64,000 nucleotides of DNA from Symbiodinium natans. Taxonomy: Eukaryota; Sar; Dinophyceae; Suessiales; Symbiodiniaceae. Below, in pieces: positions 43,949 through 53,599 of the stretch (position 1 is the stretch's first letter; every line of letters starts with the position of its first letter). Below the pieces are notes generated by a model that saw only the letters and a list, made by a program, of their open reading frames with translations, was not told the origin of the DNA and searched no databases. The stretch covers positions 1,041,291 to 1,105,290 of the forward strand of contig CAJNDS010000080.1 of assembly GCA_905221605.1 (NCBI GenBank), read 5' to 3'. The position numbers and the translations under genes are program-made.

Positions 43949-46664
43949 TGGCTCAAGTCTCGGCTCAACCCCGGTGGGGTGCGCAGGTAGTGAGCTGTTC
44001 GGTGGCCTGGAGGCTGTACCTAAGGGTGGGCTCCAACGAGGGAACTTTCGACCTCGCTGCTGAGGGTGTTGTCGGCCTCGCCTGAGCTGAGGATTGTGGA
44101 AAGTCTTCGGCCTCGCTCGGAGGGACAACATAGTTCGGCCTCACCACGGTTGAGGGAAATACCTCCTGGAACTGAGGTGCAAGAAGATAGCAGACCTGTG
44201 CGAGCGAATCGGGTTCCGAGGCCTTAACTTCCTTTGTTGGAACAGGGCCCCGTCTCAACCCCAGATTTCCGCCCGTGGGCTATCGGCGACCAGCGTGGCC
44301 GTCCACTGTGCCCTGGACAGTGTGCCACACGCCAAAGAGACTTGCTGCAAGGCAGACGGAGAGCGACGGACCATGCCGGCAATTGCATGCTGTGTATTTG
44401 CATGGTCACACCAGGGGCGTCGTGAAGGGCTCTTCCTGGAACTGTCGCAGTCATATCGTATCCACTTTGTCCGTCGAACCAGGAGAGGCAACATAGCCTG
44501 GGGCAGCTGTGGGAATTGGAATGTCCAAAGAAGCCTGAATGCAGCTAACCTCCACTTGCAGCTCCGGAACTTCCGATGCTGTGAAGATGCGAGGCTTTGG
44601 AACATCGATTTCTATGTCGATCCCACAAACCCATCCCTGATGATTGATGGCAGCGGACGTGTAATCAGGTACCTGGGAAGGCTGGTGATTATGGTGTATG
44701 GCCCTGATGTGTCGAGAAGGATGCTGGCCTTGTCGGAAGATGATGAGGAATGGATGCTCCTTTGAGGTGATGGAACGTCGCCGGCCAGTAACCAGGCAAG
44801 TGGAAGTGGATTGAATTGCGAGCACAGCCTCGCCATTAAGGGCCATGCGAGGGCAAACCCGAATGCAGGCTTAGCTTGCCGGAATGAGGGTGATCAACAT
44901 ACCCTCGCAGCACAATGCTTTAAGAACCCGTGCAACCAGCGGAGATGCCATGTGAGGCTATGCAAGGGCAGTTTCGGCCTCGCTATGCTGGAGTAACGGT
45001 TCGCCTCACCTCGGCTGAGGGAACGGACGGTTCGGCCTCGCCACGGCTGAGGGAACAACAGAAGGGTTGCGAAAACGCCTCGCTGAGGAAGAACGGTGCA
45101 TGATGTTCCGGCCTCGCATCAGCTGAGGGAAAATGATGGAATGGGCAGGCCGGGCACTGATTGGTCTGCCGGAATTGAGTCTTGGAGACTCTGGAAGCAC
45201 TGCATGCAGCTTGAATGCTGATGCTACTGGGCGCAAAGCGGTCAAGCAGCTTGAAGCATAGACTCCGCGGTGCTGCTCAATCAAACAAAGCAATCATTCG
45301 GCCTCGACTTTGGTCTGAGGGAATGTGAGCTATGGATAAAAGAGCAAACTCCAGAATATGGATGAGGGACACTGGCCAGGCATGGAGGCCAGCAAAAGGC
45401 AGATACCAGCATTGCAATGGAGAAGCCTCGAGTCCCAATGGGCAGTGAACTTTGTGGCGAGGAATATGTCGACTGGGGAGTAAGCGCGAGAAAGCCAGGG
45501 CGATTCTGGGGAGAACAGCAAGGCACGGTTAGTAAGTGCGAGAACACCGGAGCTGCTGAGAACCCTGGATTAGCCGGGACGTATTCCGTGGAGGCGTCGA
45601 TGTCACTGCTTTCAGCAATGCCCACAAGGACCAAGCAAGCAGCTAATCCGTGGTAGCAGAGTGGGCCTCACTTCGGTTGAGGGTAATCGACCCCCAAGTG
45701 AGAGTATGGAGTTTTGGTGGCAAACCAAAGAACCAGCTGAATGGCTACGGCTGGATTGGAGAAAGTCAAGTCTCACAATGGATAGCGGCCTCGTACATAA
45801 TACCCTCACAGGAGGGTGGGTTTGACCTGGTAGTCGGCACCTTGCCCGGCCCCCTGTCAGGCGCCTGTACCGGCCACCTGTTGAAGGTGTGTGGCGTGGG
45901 GTCACCGGTGCGTAGCGGCGATTTCGGTCGCTTAGCGTCCTCCAGCCTAAAAAGGGGTATGTTTGGGCAGGTACTTCACCTGGTCCTCCTGCTTGGCTCG
46001 TGTTGGAGATGTGTGAATCGAGGGCGTGGATCCGTCAAGGTGAGATGACGAGAAAGTGCAGAATTGGGCCTCAATCGGAACGGTCTATGGGGATTGACCA
46101 CCCCGCTGGTAGAGGGATAGCGGCCTCTGAGAATCGGAGGGCATGGATCACCTCCCGGCAAAAGCGACAGGAAGTATGCCCTGTGCATGCAAGAGGCAGC
46201 CACCGTAACCAGAGTCCATGAAGCCTTGGGCCATGACCTGGTTTGAAGACATGTCCGGCCTCACTACGGTTGAGGGGTGTGGATGGAAGCACTGAGGACA
46301 TGCAATGAGAATCGTAGTACGAGCATCTGGGTCTACAGGAATTGACCTCCATTCGGTTGAGGGATAGCGGCCTCCACGAACGAAGGCATGGATCACCTCC
46401 CGAATAGACAACACAGAGAATGTGCAAGCATACAGGCAATTTGCCTTGGCCAAAGTCTTCGAGCCACTGGCAACGACTTGGTCAAAACGACATTCCGGCC
46501 TCACTTCGGTTGAGGGTAGCGGTACGTCAAAACCGAGGACAAGGAATGAGAGGGGGAACTTACCGGCAGTTTCACCCCACAGTTTTAGTAAGCTTTTGTT
46601 TCACTTGAACCCACAGCCCCTTCGGGTGGCTACGCCTCGCAGCGTGCAGACGAAAGTTCCTGTC
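43949..46664 (+). mobile_element. Unit 10: B-type element
   Basis: B unit with a ~120-bp deletion near 44,037 (GCTCCAAC joined directly to GAGGGAAC) and a ~45-bp deletion near 45,272. The B ORF is intact at 44295-44765. Confidence 0.9.
44295..44765 (+). CDS. B-element ORF, 156 aa (copy in unit 10)
   Basis: Same hypothetical protein as in unit 8, full length. It differs at only a few residues, for example N for I before WNVQRS and W for F before NIDFYVD. Function unknown. Confidence 0.4.
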   Translation: MAVHCALDSVPHAKETCCKADGERRTMPAIACCVFAWSHQGRREGLFLELSQSYRIHFVRRTRRGNIAWGSCGNWNVQRSLNAANLHLQLRNFRCCEDARLWNIDFYVDPTNPSLMIDGSGRVIRYLGRLVIMVYGPDVSRRMLALSEDDEEWMLL

Positions 46665-46955
46665 TAGTGGTCGACGGCGCAAACCGAGAAGTACAAGATT
46701 CCCTGCGGCCTCGTACGCCTCCTGGAGAAATATGACGTGGAGCTGCTGGAAACCATACGGGGATTGGTCAGAACGTACGACGGAAAGGCCAGCGCGCTTT
46801 GGATGGCATGCGTGGGCAATGTCGGGCCATTTGCCCAGCACCTACTTGAAGCCGGGATTGCAAAACGAGGATGGGACGGAATCCTGCTTGCAGTGCCGGC
46901 AGAAGAGGTCCAGAAAATCACTTTGGGCATGCCGTATGATGAAGCTGATGAGTGA
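46665..46955 (+). pseudogene. Kinase-like ORF, C-terminal fragment
   Basis: Encodes about the last 95 residues (CGLVRLLEKYDVELLETI, then GKASALWMACVGNVGP, ending PYDEADE) of the C-element second ORF. The Gly-rich loop, Lys, catalytic loop and DFG-like motif are all missing. Confidence 0.85.
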
Positions 46956-47295
46956 GCAGCACAGCTCCAGACAGGAAACACGGCCGGTGGTCTGAGAAGC
47001 ACCAGAACCAACTCAAGGGACTACTCGCCTCGGCGTGCTTGCCTGAGGGAGTTTTCGGCCTCGACTACGGTCTGAGGGGTGCTGATAAATGAGGGAAATT
47101 CGGCCTCGGCATGACCTGAGGGAATTTCGGCCTCGACCACGGTCTGAGGGAATGGATTTCGGCCTCGACAAATGTCTGAGGGAAAGTGAGGGCTAGTACC
47201 GGTAGTCTCACTGTGCAGAGTTTGTATGTTTCACCCTCTTACCTCAGCCCCTTCGGGTGGCTACGCCTTGCAGCGTGCAGACGAAAGTTCCTGTC
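46665..47295 (+). mobile_element. Unit 11: C-type element, severely 5'-truncated
   Basis: Only 631 bases long. It starts inside the kinase-like ORF (compare 52,976, TGGTCGACGGCGCA), keeps the 3' hairpin-rich segment and common tail, and ends at 47283-47295. Confidence 0.9.
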
Positions 47296-50140
47296 TGGCT
47301 CAAGTCTCGGCTCAACCCCCCGGTGGGGTGCGCAGGTAGTGAGCGGATCGGTGGCCTGGAGGCTGTACCTAAGGGTGGGCTCCAACAGGACTCAAACCGA
47401 AACCACTGTGTTTGCTCGGTAGTTCTGCCAGCCACATAGCTGCCTGTGTACGGCCTCGCCGAGTGCTGAGGGAACTTGGAGGGACAACATAGTTCGGCCT
47501 CACTACGGTTAAGGGAAATACCTCCTTGTGAGGAGGAGTGAGAAGATAGCAGAACTGAGCGAGCGAATCGGGTTCCGAGGCCTTAACTTCCGGTAGGAAC
47601 AGGGCCCCGTCTCAACCCCAGATTTCCGTTCGCAAGCTATCGGCGAGCAGAGTGGCCGTCCACTGTGCCCTGGACAGTGTGCCACACGCCAAAGAGACTT
47701 GCTGCAAGGCAGACGGAGAGCGACGGACCATGCCGGCAATTGCTTGCTGTGTATTTGCATGGTCACACCAGGGGCGTCGTGAAGGGCTCTTCCTGGAACT
47801 GTCGCAGTCATATCGTATCCACTTTGTCCGTCGCACCAGGAGAGGCAACATAGCCTGGGGCAGCTGTGGGAATTGGAATGTCCAAAGAAGCCTGAATGCA
47901 GCTAACCTCCACCTGCAGCTCCGGAACTTCCGATGCTGTGAAGATGCGAGGCTTTGGAACATCGATTTCTATGTCGATCCCACAAACCCATCCCTGATGA
48001 CTGATGGCAGCGGACGCGTAATCAGGTACCTGGGTAGGCTGGTGATTATGGTGTATGGCCCTGATGTGTCGAGAAGGATGCTGGCCTTGTCGGAAGATGA
48101 CGAGGAATGGATGCTCCTTTGAGGTGATGAAACGTCGCCGGCCAGTAACCAGGCAAGTGGATTGAATTGCGAGCACAGCCTCGCCATTAAGGGCCATGTG
48201 AGGGCAAACCCGAATGCAGGCTTAGCTTGCCGGAATGAGGGTGAATATACCCTCGCATCACAACGCTTTCAGAACCCGTTACCAGCGGAGATGCCATGTG
48301 AGGCTATGCCAGCGCAGTTTCGGCCTCGCTATGCTGGAGCAAAGGTTCGGCCTCGCCTCGGCTGAGGGAATGGATGGTTCGGCCTCGCCACGGCTGAGGG
48401 AACAACAGAAGGGTTGCGAAAACGCCTCGCTGATGAAGAACGGTGCATGATGTTCCGGCCTCGCATCAGCTGAGGGAAGAATAATGACAAGCAGTTCCTG
48501 CAAAAGATGCCGCATGGGCACCAGAGGGACTGATAATGCGAGCATGACAAGGAATGGGCAGGCCGGGCACTGAATTGGTCTGCCTGAGTCTTGGAGACTC
48601 TGGAAGCGCTGCACGCAGCTTGGACGGCTGATGCTACTGGGCGCAAAGCGGTTAAGCAGCTTGAAGCATAGACTCCGCGGTGCCGGTGTGTCGGAGCAAT
48701 TGATAGAAGACAACCGCAGCCCAGCAGTGCTCAATCAAACAGCAAACATTCGGCCTCGACTTAGGTCTGAGGGAATGTGAGACATGGATAAAAGAGCACA
48801 CTCCAGAATACGGATGAGGGACGCTGGCCAGGCATGGAGGCCAGCAAAGGGCAGATACCAGCATTGCAATGGAAGATGCCTCGAGTCCCAATGGGCAGTG
48901 AACTTGTGGTGAGGAATACGTCGACTGGTGAGTAAGTGCGAGAAAGCCAGGGCGATACTGGGGAGAACAGCAAGGCACGGTTAGTAAGTGCGAGAACACC
49001 GGAGCTGCTGAGAACCCTGGATTAGCCGGGACGTATTCCGTGGAGGCTTCGTGTCACTGCTTTCAGAAATGCCCACAAGGACCAAGCAAGCAGCCGATCC
49101 GTGGTCGAAGAGTGGGCCTCACTTCGGTTGAGGGCAATATGCAACTCCCAAGTGAGAGTATGGAGTTTAGGTGGCAAACAAAACAACCAGCCGACTGTCT
49201 TTGGGACGATGGCTTCGACTGGGTTGAAAGAAAGTCAAATCTCACATATGGATAGCGGCCTCGTACATACTACCCTCACAGGTAGGGTTGGCATAACCTG
49301 GGTGTCGGCACCTTACCCGGCCCCCTTCTGGCGCCTGTACCGGCCACCTGTTCAAGGTGTGGGGCGTGGGGTCACCGGTGCGTAGCGGCGACTTCGGTCG
49401 CTTAGCGTCCTCCAGCCAAAATAGGGGTATGTCTGGGCAGGTACTTCACCAGGTCCTCCTGCCTGGCTCGTGTTGGGGATGTGTGAATCGAGGGAATGGA
49501 TCCGGCAAGGGTGAGATGATGAGACAATGTAGAATTGGGCCTCAAACAAAAATGGTGCGGTCTAAGGGGATTGACCACCCCGTCGGTAGAGGGATAGCGG
49601 CCTCTGAGAATCGAGGGCATGGATCACCTCCCGGCAAAAGACACAGGAAGTATGCCCTGTGCATGCATGAGGCAACCACCGTAACCAGAGTCCATGAAGC
49701 CTTGGGCCATGACCTGGTTGGAAGACATGTCCGGCCTCACTACGGTTGAGGGATGTGGATGGAAGCACTGAGGACATGCAATGAGCCTCGTTGAACGAGC
49801 ATCTGGGTCTACAGGAATTGACCTCCTTTCGGTTGAGGGATAGCGGCCTCCACGAACGAGGGCATGGATCACCTCCCGAGAGACAACACAGAGAATGTGC
49901 AAGCATACAGGCAATTTGCCTTGGCCAAAGTCTTCGAGCCACTGGCAACGACTTGGTTAAAACGACATTCCGGCCTCACTTCGGTTGAGGGTAGCGGTTC
50001 GTCAAAACCGAGGACGAGGAATGAGGGGGGGAACTTACCGGCAGTTTCACCCCTACAGTTTTAGTAAGCTTTTGTTTCACTTGAACCCACAGCCCCTTCG
50101 GGTGGCTATGCCTCGCAGCGTGCAGACGAAAGTTCCTGTC
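47296..50140 (+). mobile_element. Unit 12: B-type element
   Basis: B unit, more diverged than units 8-10. It lacks ~75 bp near 47,477 and has ~65 extra bases near 48,484-48,552 compared with unit 9. The B ORF is intact. It ends in the common tail. Confidence 0.9.
47652..48122 (+). CDS. B-element ORF, 156 aa (copy in unit 12)
   Basis: Third full-length copy of the B-element hypothetical protein, although unit 12 as a whole is more diverged. Differences from the other copies are few (for example T for I in the SLMIDG segment), a weak hint of constraint on this part of the unit. Confidence 0.45.
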   Translation: MAVHCALDSVPHAKETCCKADGERRTMPAIACCVFAWSHQGRREGLFLELSQSYRIHFVRRTRRGNIAWGSCGNWNVQRSLNAANLHLQLRNFRCCEDARLWNIDFYVDPTNPSLMTDGSGRVIRYLGRLVIMVYGPDVSRRMLALSEDDEEWMLL

Positions 50141-51544
50141 TGCAAAATGCCAGCCACTCTGGAGCATGTCCTCAAAGAATGCCCTTACTGGCAAGAACAA
50201 GGGTTCAAAGAACTCAAGCTCCCGGAATATCTGCGCCATAAATACCCATGGGAGTGTTTGTGGACCAGGGCACTCCTGCCCAAGCCGGCGGTGTGGCACC
50301 CGAAGCCGCCGGAGCATATTTTGGGTCTGCGCTACCAGGGATGTTTTGCAGCAAATGCCAAAGTGGACGCGGAAGGCTTGATCTTCGCCACTGACGCAAG
50401 CGGAGGTCCAGGAGGAATTGACCCAAGAGTGCAAACATCAGCCCTTGCAGTGGTGGCTATGACCTGGAAAAAAGGTGCGTTGGTGAAAGTCGGACAAATT
50501 ACGGAGCTGGTCTACCCATGGCAGCCGGTGGTGGACATGGAGCGCCGTGCACTTTTCAGACTAATGGAGCACACGGAGGATCTGATTGATGTCACAATGG
50601 ATTGTAAGCCGGCAGTCCAAGCACTACAAAAAAAACAGCCGCCGGAAGATGACCTGGAATGGAGCAAAGTGTGGAATGGGAAGAAGAGAGTCAAAGCCAC
50701 ATGGGTCCCTTCCCACAAAACAGAAGACGAATTCCTGGCAAAAATGGGCCCGGGCACTTTATGGAGACGTGCAGCGAATGACATGGCGGACAAAGCATGT
50801 GGCGAAGTGGCGGCGGCTGCTTACAGCCCAGCGCACAAGAGGCGTGTCAAAGAGCTGGATAATGTGGTGCGTACACTTTCCCTGGCTTATGGGGCACGCG
50901 CAGCCCACATATTGCGGAAGCGAAAAGATGAAGATTTCCCCTTCATTTTGGACCAGGCGCATTACAAAGAGAAGATGGAAGCCTCGCAGAAAGCTGAGGG
51001 ATACAAAAAAGAGCATGGAAAGGCCAAACTCAATAAGCGCCAACGGCTTTGGCAGTTGCTCGAAAACCCGGAGCGTGGGCATCAATGGGAAAAGGGTAGT
51101 GATCACCCCCGGAACTTGACCCTCAAATGCAAACTGTGCGGTCTGTATGTACAACAAACCCTCACGAACTTGGAGGTGGTGCTGGAGCAGTACTGCATCA
51201 ACCAGCCAGAGGCGAGGGTGCGGGATGAGTGGGGAATTCACCCCTCCCATGCTATGGTGAATTTGGGAGTCTGATGGGTCTGCGCAAAGTGTGATAGAAC
51301 ACATGCGCCGGTCAGCCAGAAGTGCAATAAAAGCCTGGCGGGTGAGTGCAAATCACGGACTTCCCAGGGCAAGCTGGCTACCCAAGCGCAAACCCTTGTC
51401 AATGGAGGCAGCATGAGCCAAGTACAGTTTCAACAGCCTCGCGTTCAGTTTGGTGGAAAACAAGCCAAAGCTAAGCCCAAAGCCAGTGCACAGCAGAAGA
51501 TGTCAATGTTTGTTAGGCCTCGCCAAGCTGAGGGAACGCAGTAA
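50141..51544 (+). pseudogene. C-type LINE ORF: zinc knuckle, RNase H, Cys-rich tail
   Basis: The frame is open from the unit boundary through the zinc knuckle (C-x7-H-x4-C visible), RNase H (FATDASGG, VVDMERRAL, TMDCKPAV, NDMADKA) and a long helical basic segment (AHYKEKMEASQKAEGYKK). A TGA at 51272-51274 replaces the Arg codon in GVRWVC of the other copies, and the frame then continues to its normal end (RPRQAEGTQ). It is intact at the position where unit 6 is frameshifted. RNase H would remove template RNA during reverse transcription. Confidence 0.85.
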
Positions 51545-51735
51545 TTACGCAGCCCTTTGGTGCAAGGCAGACAGGGTTTTCGGCCTCGTAGCTGAGGGTG
51601 AGGGCCTCGCAACGGGGAATAGCGCTTTGGTGTTTTCCGGCCTCGCCTTGCTGAGGGAGTGTACTTTCGGCCTCGCGGTGCCGCGGGCTTTCGGCATCGC
51701 TGAGGGTAAAGAGCGGAGGCCTCGGCCTCGCATTG

Positions 51736-52027
51736 CTGAGGGTGGAACAACGGCGTCTTCATCCTCAAAAGACCGGCCGGAGGACGAGCAGCCGGAGAAA
51801 TTGACCCTCCAGGTGCGAATCAATTTGAGGATTCGTGGAAACCAATTTTGGAGGAGCAGTTCCTGGAAACAGACCCCAGGAGGGCAAGCTATACTCACCT
51901 ACAAGCGGCGTGCCGCAGTCTCGCTCGCTGTCGCACGAGGAACGACTGGGTCTACCAGGCGGAGACCTACCTCAGTGAAGAGCGGAAGCAACTGTGGGCT
52001 ACTAAATTGCACAAGGCGGGTCTGTAA
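51736..52027 (+). CDS. Small ORF between RNase H ORF and kinase-like ORF
   Basis: A frame of about 95 codons with strongly helical, protein-like composition (ANQFEDSWKPILEEQFLE, then RNDWVYQAETYLSEERK), ending LHKAGL with TAA at 52025-52027. No ATG precedes the protein-like part. The stop is only two bases before the ATG of the kinase-like ORF (TAACCATG), so the second ORF could be translated by re-initiation, or the small ORF could be its N-terminal exon. It is absent from units 2 and 6. Confidence 0.4.
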
Positions 52028-52029
52028 CC

Positions 52030-53262
52030 ATGAGGCAATGGAAGACGGACGCGACGATGCGGAGACAAGGGTCCCGACTGCCATCCTGGCTCAGGAATCG
52101 GCCGGACAAAGGCAAAGGCAAAGGCAAGCACAAGCAACAGGATGAGCCCATGCGAGACCGTTCCCCGCTGCGACAGGCCAGACACCCGGAACAGCCTTGG
52201 AATTGGGAAGAGGAGAGTACTTCGGAACCTCCTGCGGGTCCGGTACGCCTACGGGAAAGAGGAGAAGTATTTGCGGCCTCGCACCAAGCTGAGGGCGAAG
52301 ATGAAGAGGAGGATGAAAACCAGCCTCGAACAGTCACGCTGGCAGAAGGACCAGGTGCCCAAAGCATGGCCTCGCGGGAAGCTGAGGGAATGGAACATGA
52401 GGAAGCAACGGGGCAAGCCAAGACTGTGCACCTTTTGGTGCATAAACTGCAAAACCAGCAGCGGCCAAGGACAGCGCTCCATTGGCTCGGGGAGGTCCAA
52501 ATGGTAAGCAACCCAACTACGGGGCAAAGCTTACAGCAGCCTAGGGCGCTTCCCTTTATAGGAGCTGGGCGTACTAGAAGAGGATATGCTCTGGATCGGC
52601 TATGGGTCATGAAACTTGCGGCAGAGCCCCAGAGTTTTGGCAACGAAGCAGGGTACGGGGAACAATTCCCCACCCTGGTCACCAGGACCCTGTGGGCAGG
52701 ATGGATTGGAGTCCTTTTCGACGAGGAGGTGGAGGGTCACTGCCACCACTTCCTTTATGGAAGTATCATCCGAAGAGCAGAACTGTTCAATCCGTGGCTG
52801 CAAGAGCACCGCCATGAAACAGGGGTACTGAAACAGTCCCTGTTTTACCTGGTTGCGCTGACGTCCTGGTTGGCCATGCAGCATATTGCTCTATCGGATA
52901 TAACGGTAAGCAACGTTGGGCGAGACCCGCTGTCAAGGGATATACCACGGGTGGTGTTCTTTGATACGGCAGAATGGTCGACGGCGCAGACGGAGAAGTA
53001 CAAGATTCCCTGCGGCCTCGTGCGCCTCCTGGAGAAATATGACGCGCAGCTGCTGGAAACCATACGGGGATTGGTCAGAACGTACGATGGAAAGGCCAGC
53101 GCACTTTGGATGGCATGCGTGGGCAATGTCGGGCCATTTGCCCAGCACCTACTTGATGCCGGGATTGCAAAACGAGGATGGGACGGAACCCTGCTTGCAG
53201 TGCCGGCAGAAGAGGTCCAGAAAATCACTTTGGGCATGCCGTATGATGAAGCAGATGAGTGA
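52030..53262 (+). CDS. Kinase-like-fold ORF of C element (copy 2), 410 aa
   Basis: Best copy of the C-element second ORF. Residues 1-130 are basic, then acidic, low-complexity sequence with ASHQAEG and ASREAEG boxes. The kinase-like series is IGAGRTRRGYALD (177-189), WVMK with Lys195, Glu206 or Glu211 as helix-C candidates, LSDITVSN with Asp290 and Asn295, and FFDTAEW with Asp312. The Lys-to-Asp spacing of 95 is close to that of ordinary kinases (94 in PKA), and Asp to Asn is +5 as in HRDLKPEN. HRD is replaced by LSD. The C-terminal lobe is short (about 98 residues after FFDT). No retrotransposon function is known to me for such a domain. Confidence 0.65.
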   Translation: MRQWKTDATMRRQGSRLPSWLRNRPDKGKGKGKHKQQDEPMRDRSPLRQARHPEQPWNWEEESTSEPPAGPVRLRERGEVFAASHQAEGEDEEEDENQPRTVTLAEGPGAQSMASREAEGMEHEEATGQAKTVHLLVHKLQNQQRPRTALHWLGEVQMVSNPTTGQSLQQPRALPFIGAGRTRRGYALDRLWVMKLAAEPQSFGNEAGYGEQFPTLVTRTLWAGWIGVLFDEEVEGHCHHFLYGSIIRRAELFNPWLQEHRHETGVLKQSLFYLVALTSWLAMQHIALSDITVSNVGRDPLSRDIPRVVFFDTAEWSTAQTEKYKIPCGLVRLLEKYDAQLLETIRGLVRTYDGKASALWMACVGNVGPFAQHLLDAGIAKRGWDGTLLAVPAEEVQKITLGMPYDEADE

Positions 53263-53527
53263 GCAGCGCAGCTCCAGACAGGTAACACGGCCTGTGGTCT
53301 GAGAAGCACCCAGAACCAACTCAAGGGAGTACACGCCTCGGCATGCTTGCCTGAGGGGACTCGGCCTCGACTGCGGTCTGAGGGGTGCGGATAAATGAGG
53401 GAAATTCGGCCTCGGCATGTCCTGAGGGAATTTCGGCCTCGACCACGGTCTGAGGGAATGGACTTCGGCCTCGACAAATGTCTGAGGGAAGTGAGGGCTA
53501 GTACCAGTAGTCTCACTGTGCAGAGTT

Positions 53528-53586
53528 TTTAGTTTCACCCTCTTACCTCAGCCCCTTCGGGTGGCTACGCCATGCAGCGTGCAGAC
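53528..53586 (+). other. Common structured 3' tail of A, B and C elements
   Basis: Representative copy. TTTAGTTTCACC is followed by a hairpin, AGCCCC-TTCG-GG-T-GGCT (TTCG loop, one bulged T), and then by ACGC..GCGT pairing around CATGCA (CTCGCA in other copies), ending GTGCAGAC directly before the 13-bp site. The same tail ends units 1-3 and 5-13. It is the natural candidate for the sequence recognised by the element RT. Confidence 0.75.
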
Positions 53587-53599
53587 GAAAGTTCCTGTC

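Larger units (their letters stand above)
24138..53599 (+). mobile_element. Array of 13 head-to-tail retroelement units at one 13-bp site
   Basis: About 29.5 kb inserted in the right arm of the inverted duplication. GAAAGTTCCTGTC occurs at 24125, 30360, 30556, 32654, 35578, 37629, 41085, 43936, 46652, 47283, 50128 and 53587, also at 26182, and in decayed form at 28240. Each copy ends one unit and begins the next. Twelve units end in a common tail just before it. Unit 5' ends differ: A and B units begin with TGGCTCAAG, while C units begin at various internal points. This is the pattern of target-primed insertions with 5' truncation, each duplicating the same site. Confidence 0.9.
50141..53599 (+). 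mobile_element. Unit 13: C-type element, most complete copy
   Basis: Starts inside the zinc-knuckle coding region (CKMPATLEHVLKECPYW), then RNase H, the zinc-rich tail, the small ORF, the kinase-like ORF, the hairpin-rich 3' region and the tail, ending at 53587-53599 against the flank. It is the best reference for the 3' half of the C element. Confidence 0.9.

Noticed and set aside
24138-53599. CRISPR-like array or bacterial REP sequences
   Set aside because: The repeats are variable hairpins within long, related retroelement units; there is no regular repeat/spacer pattern, and the host is eukaryotic.
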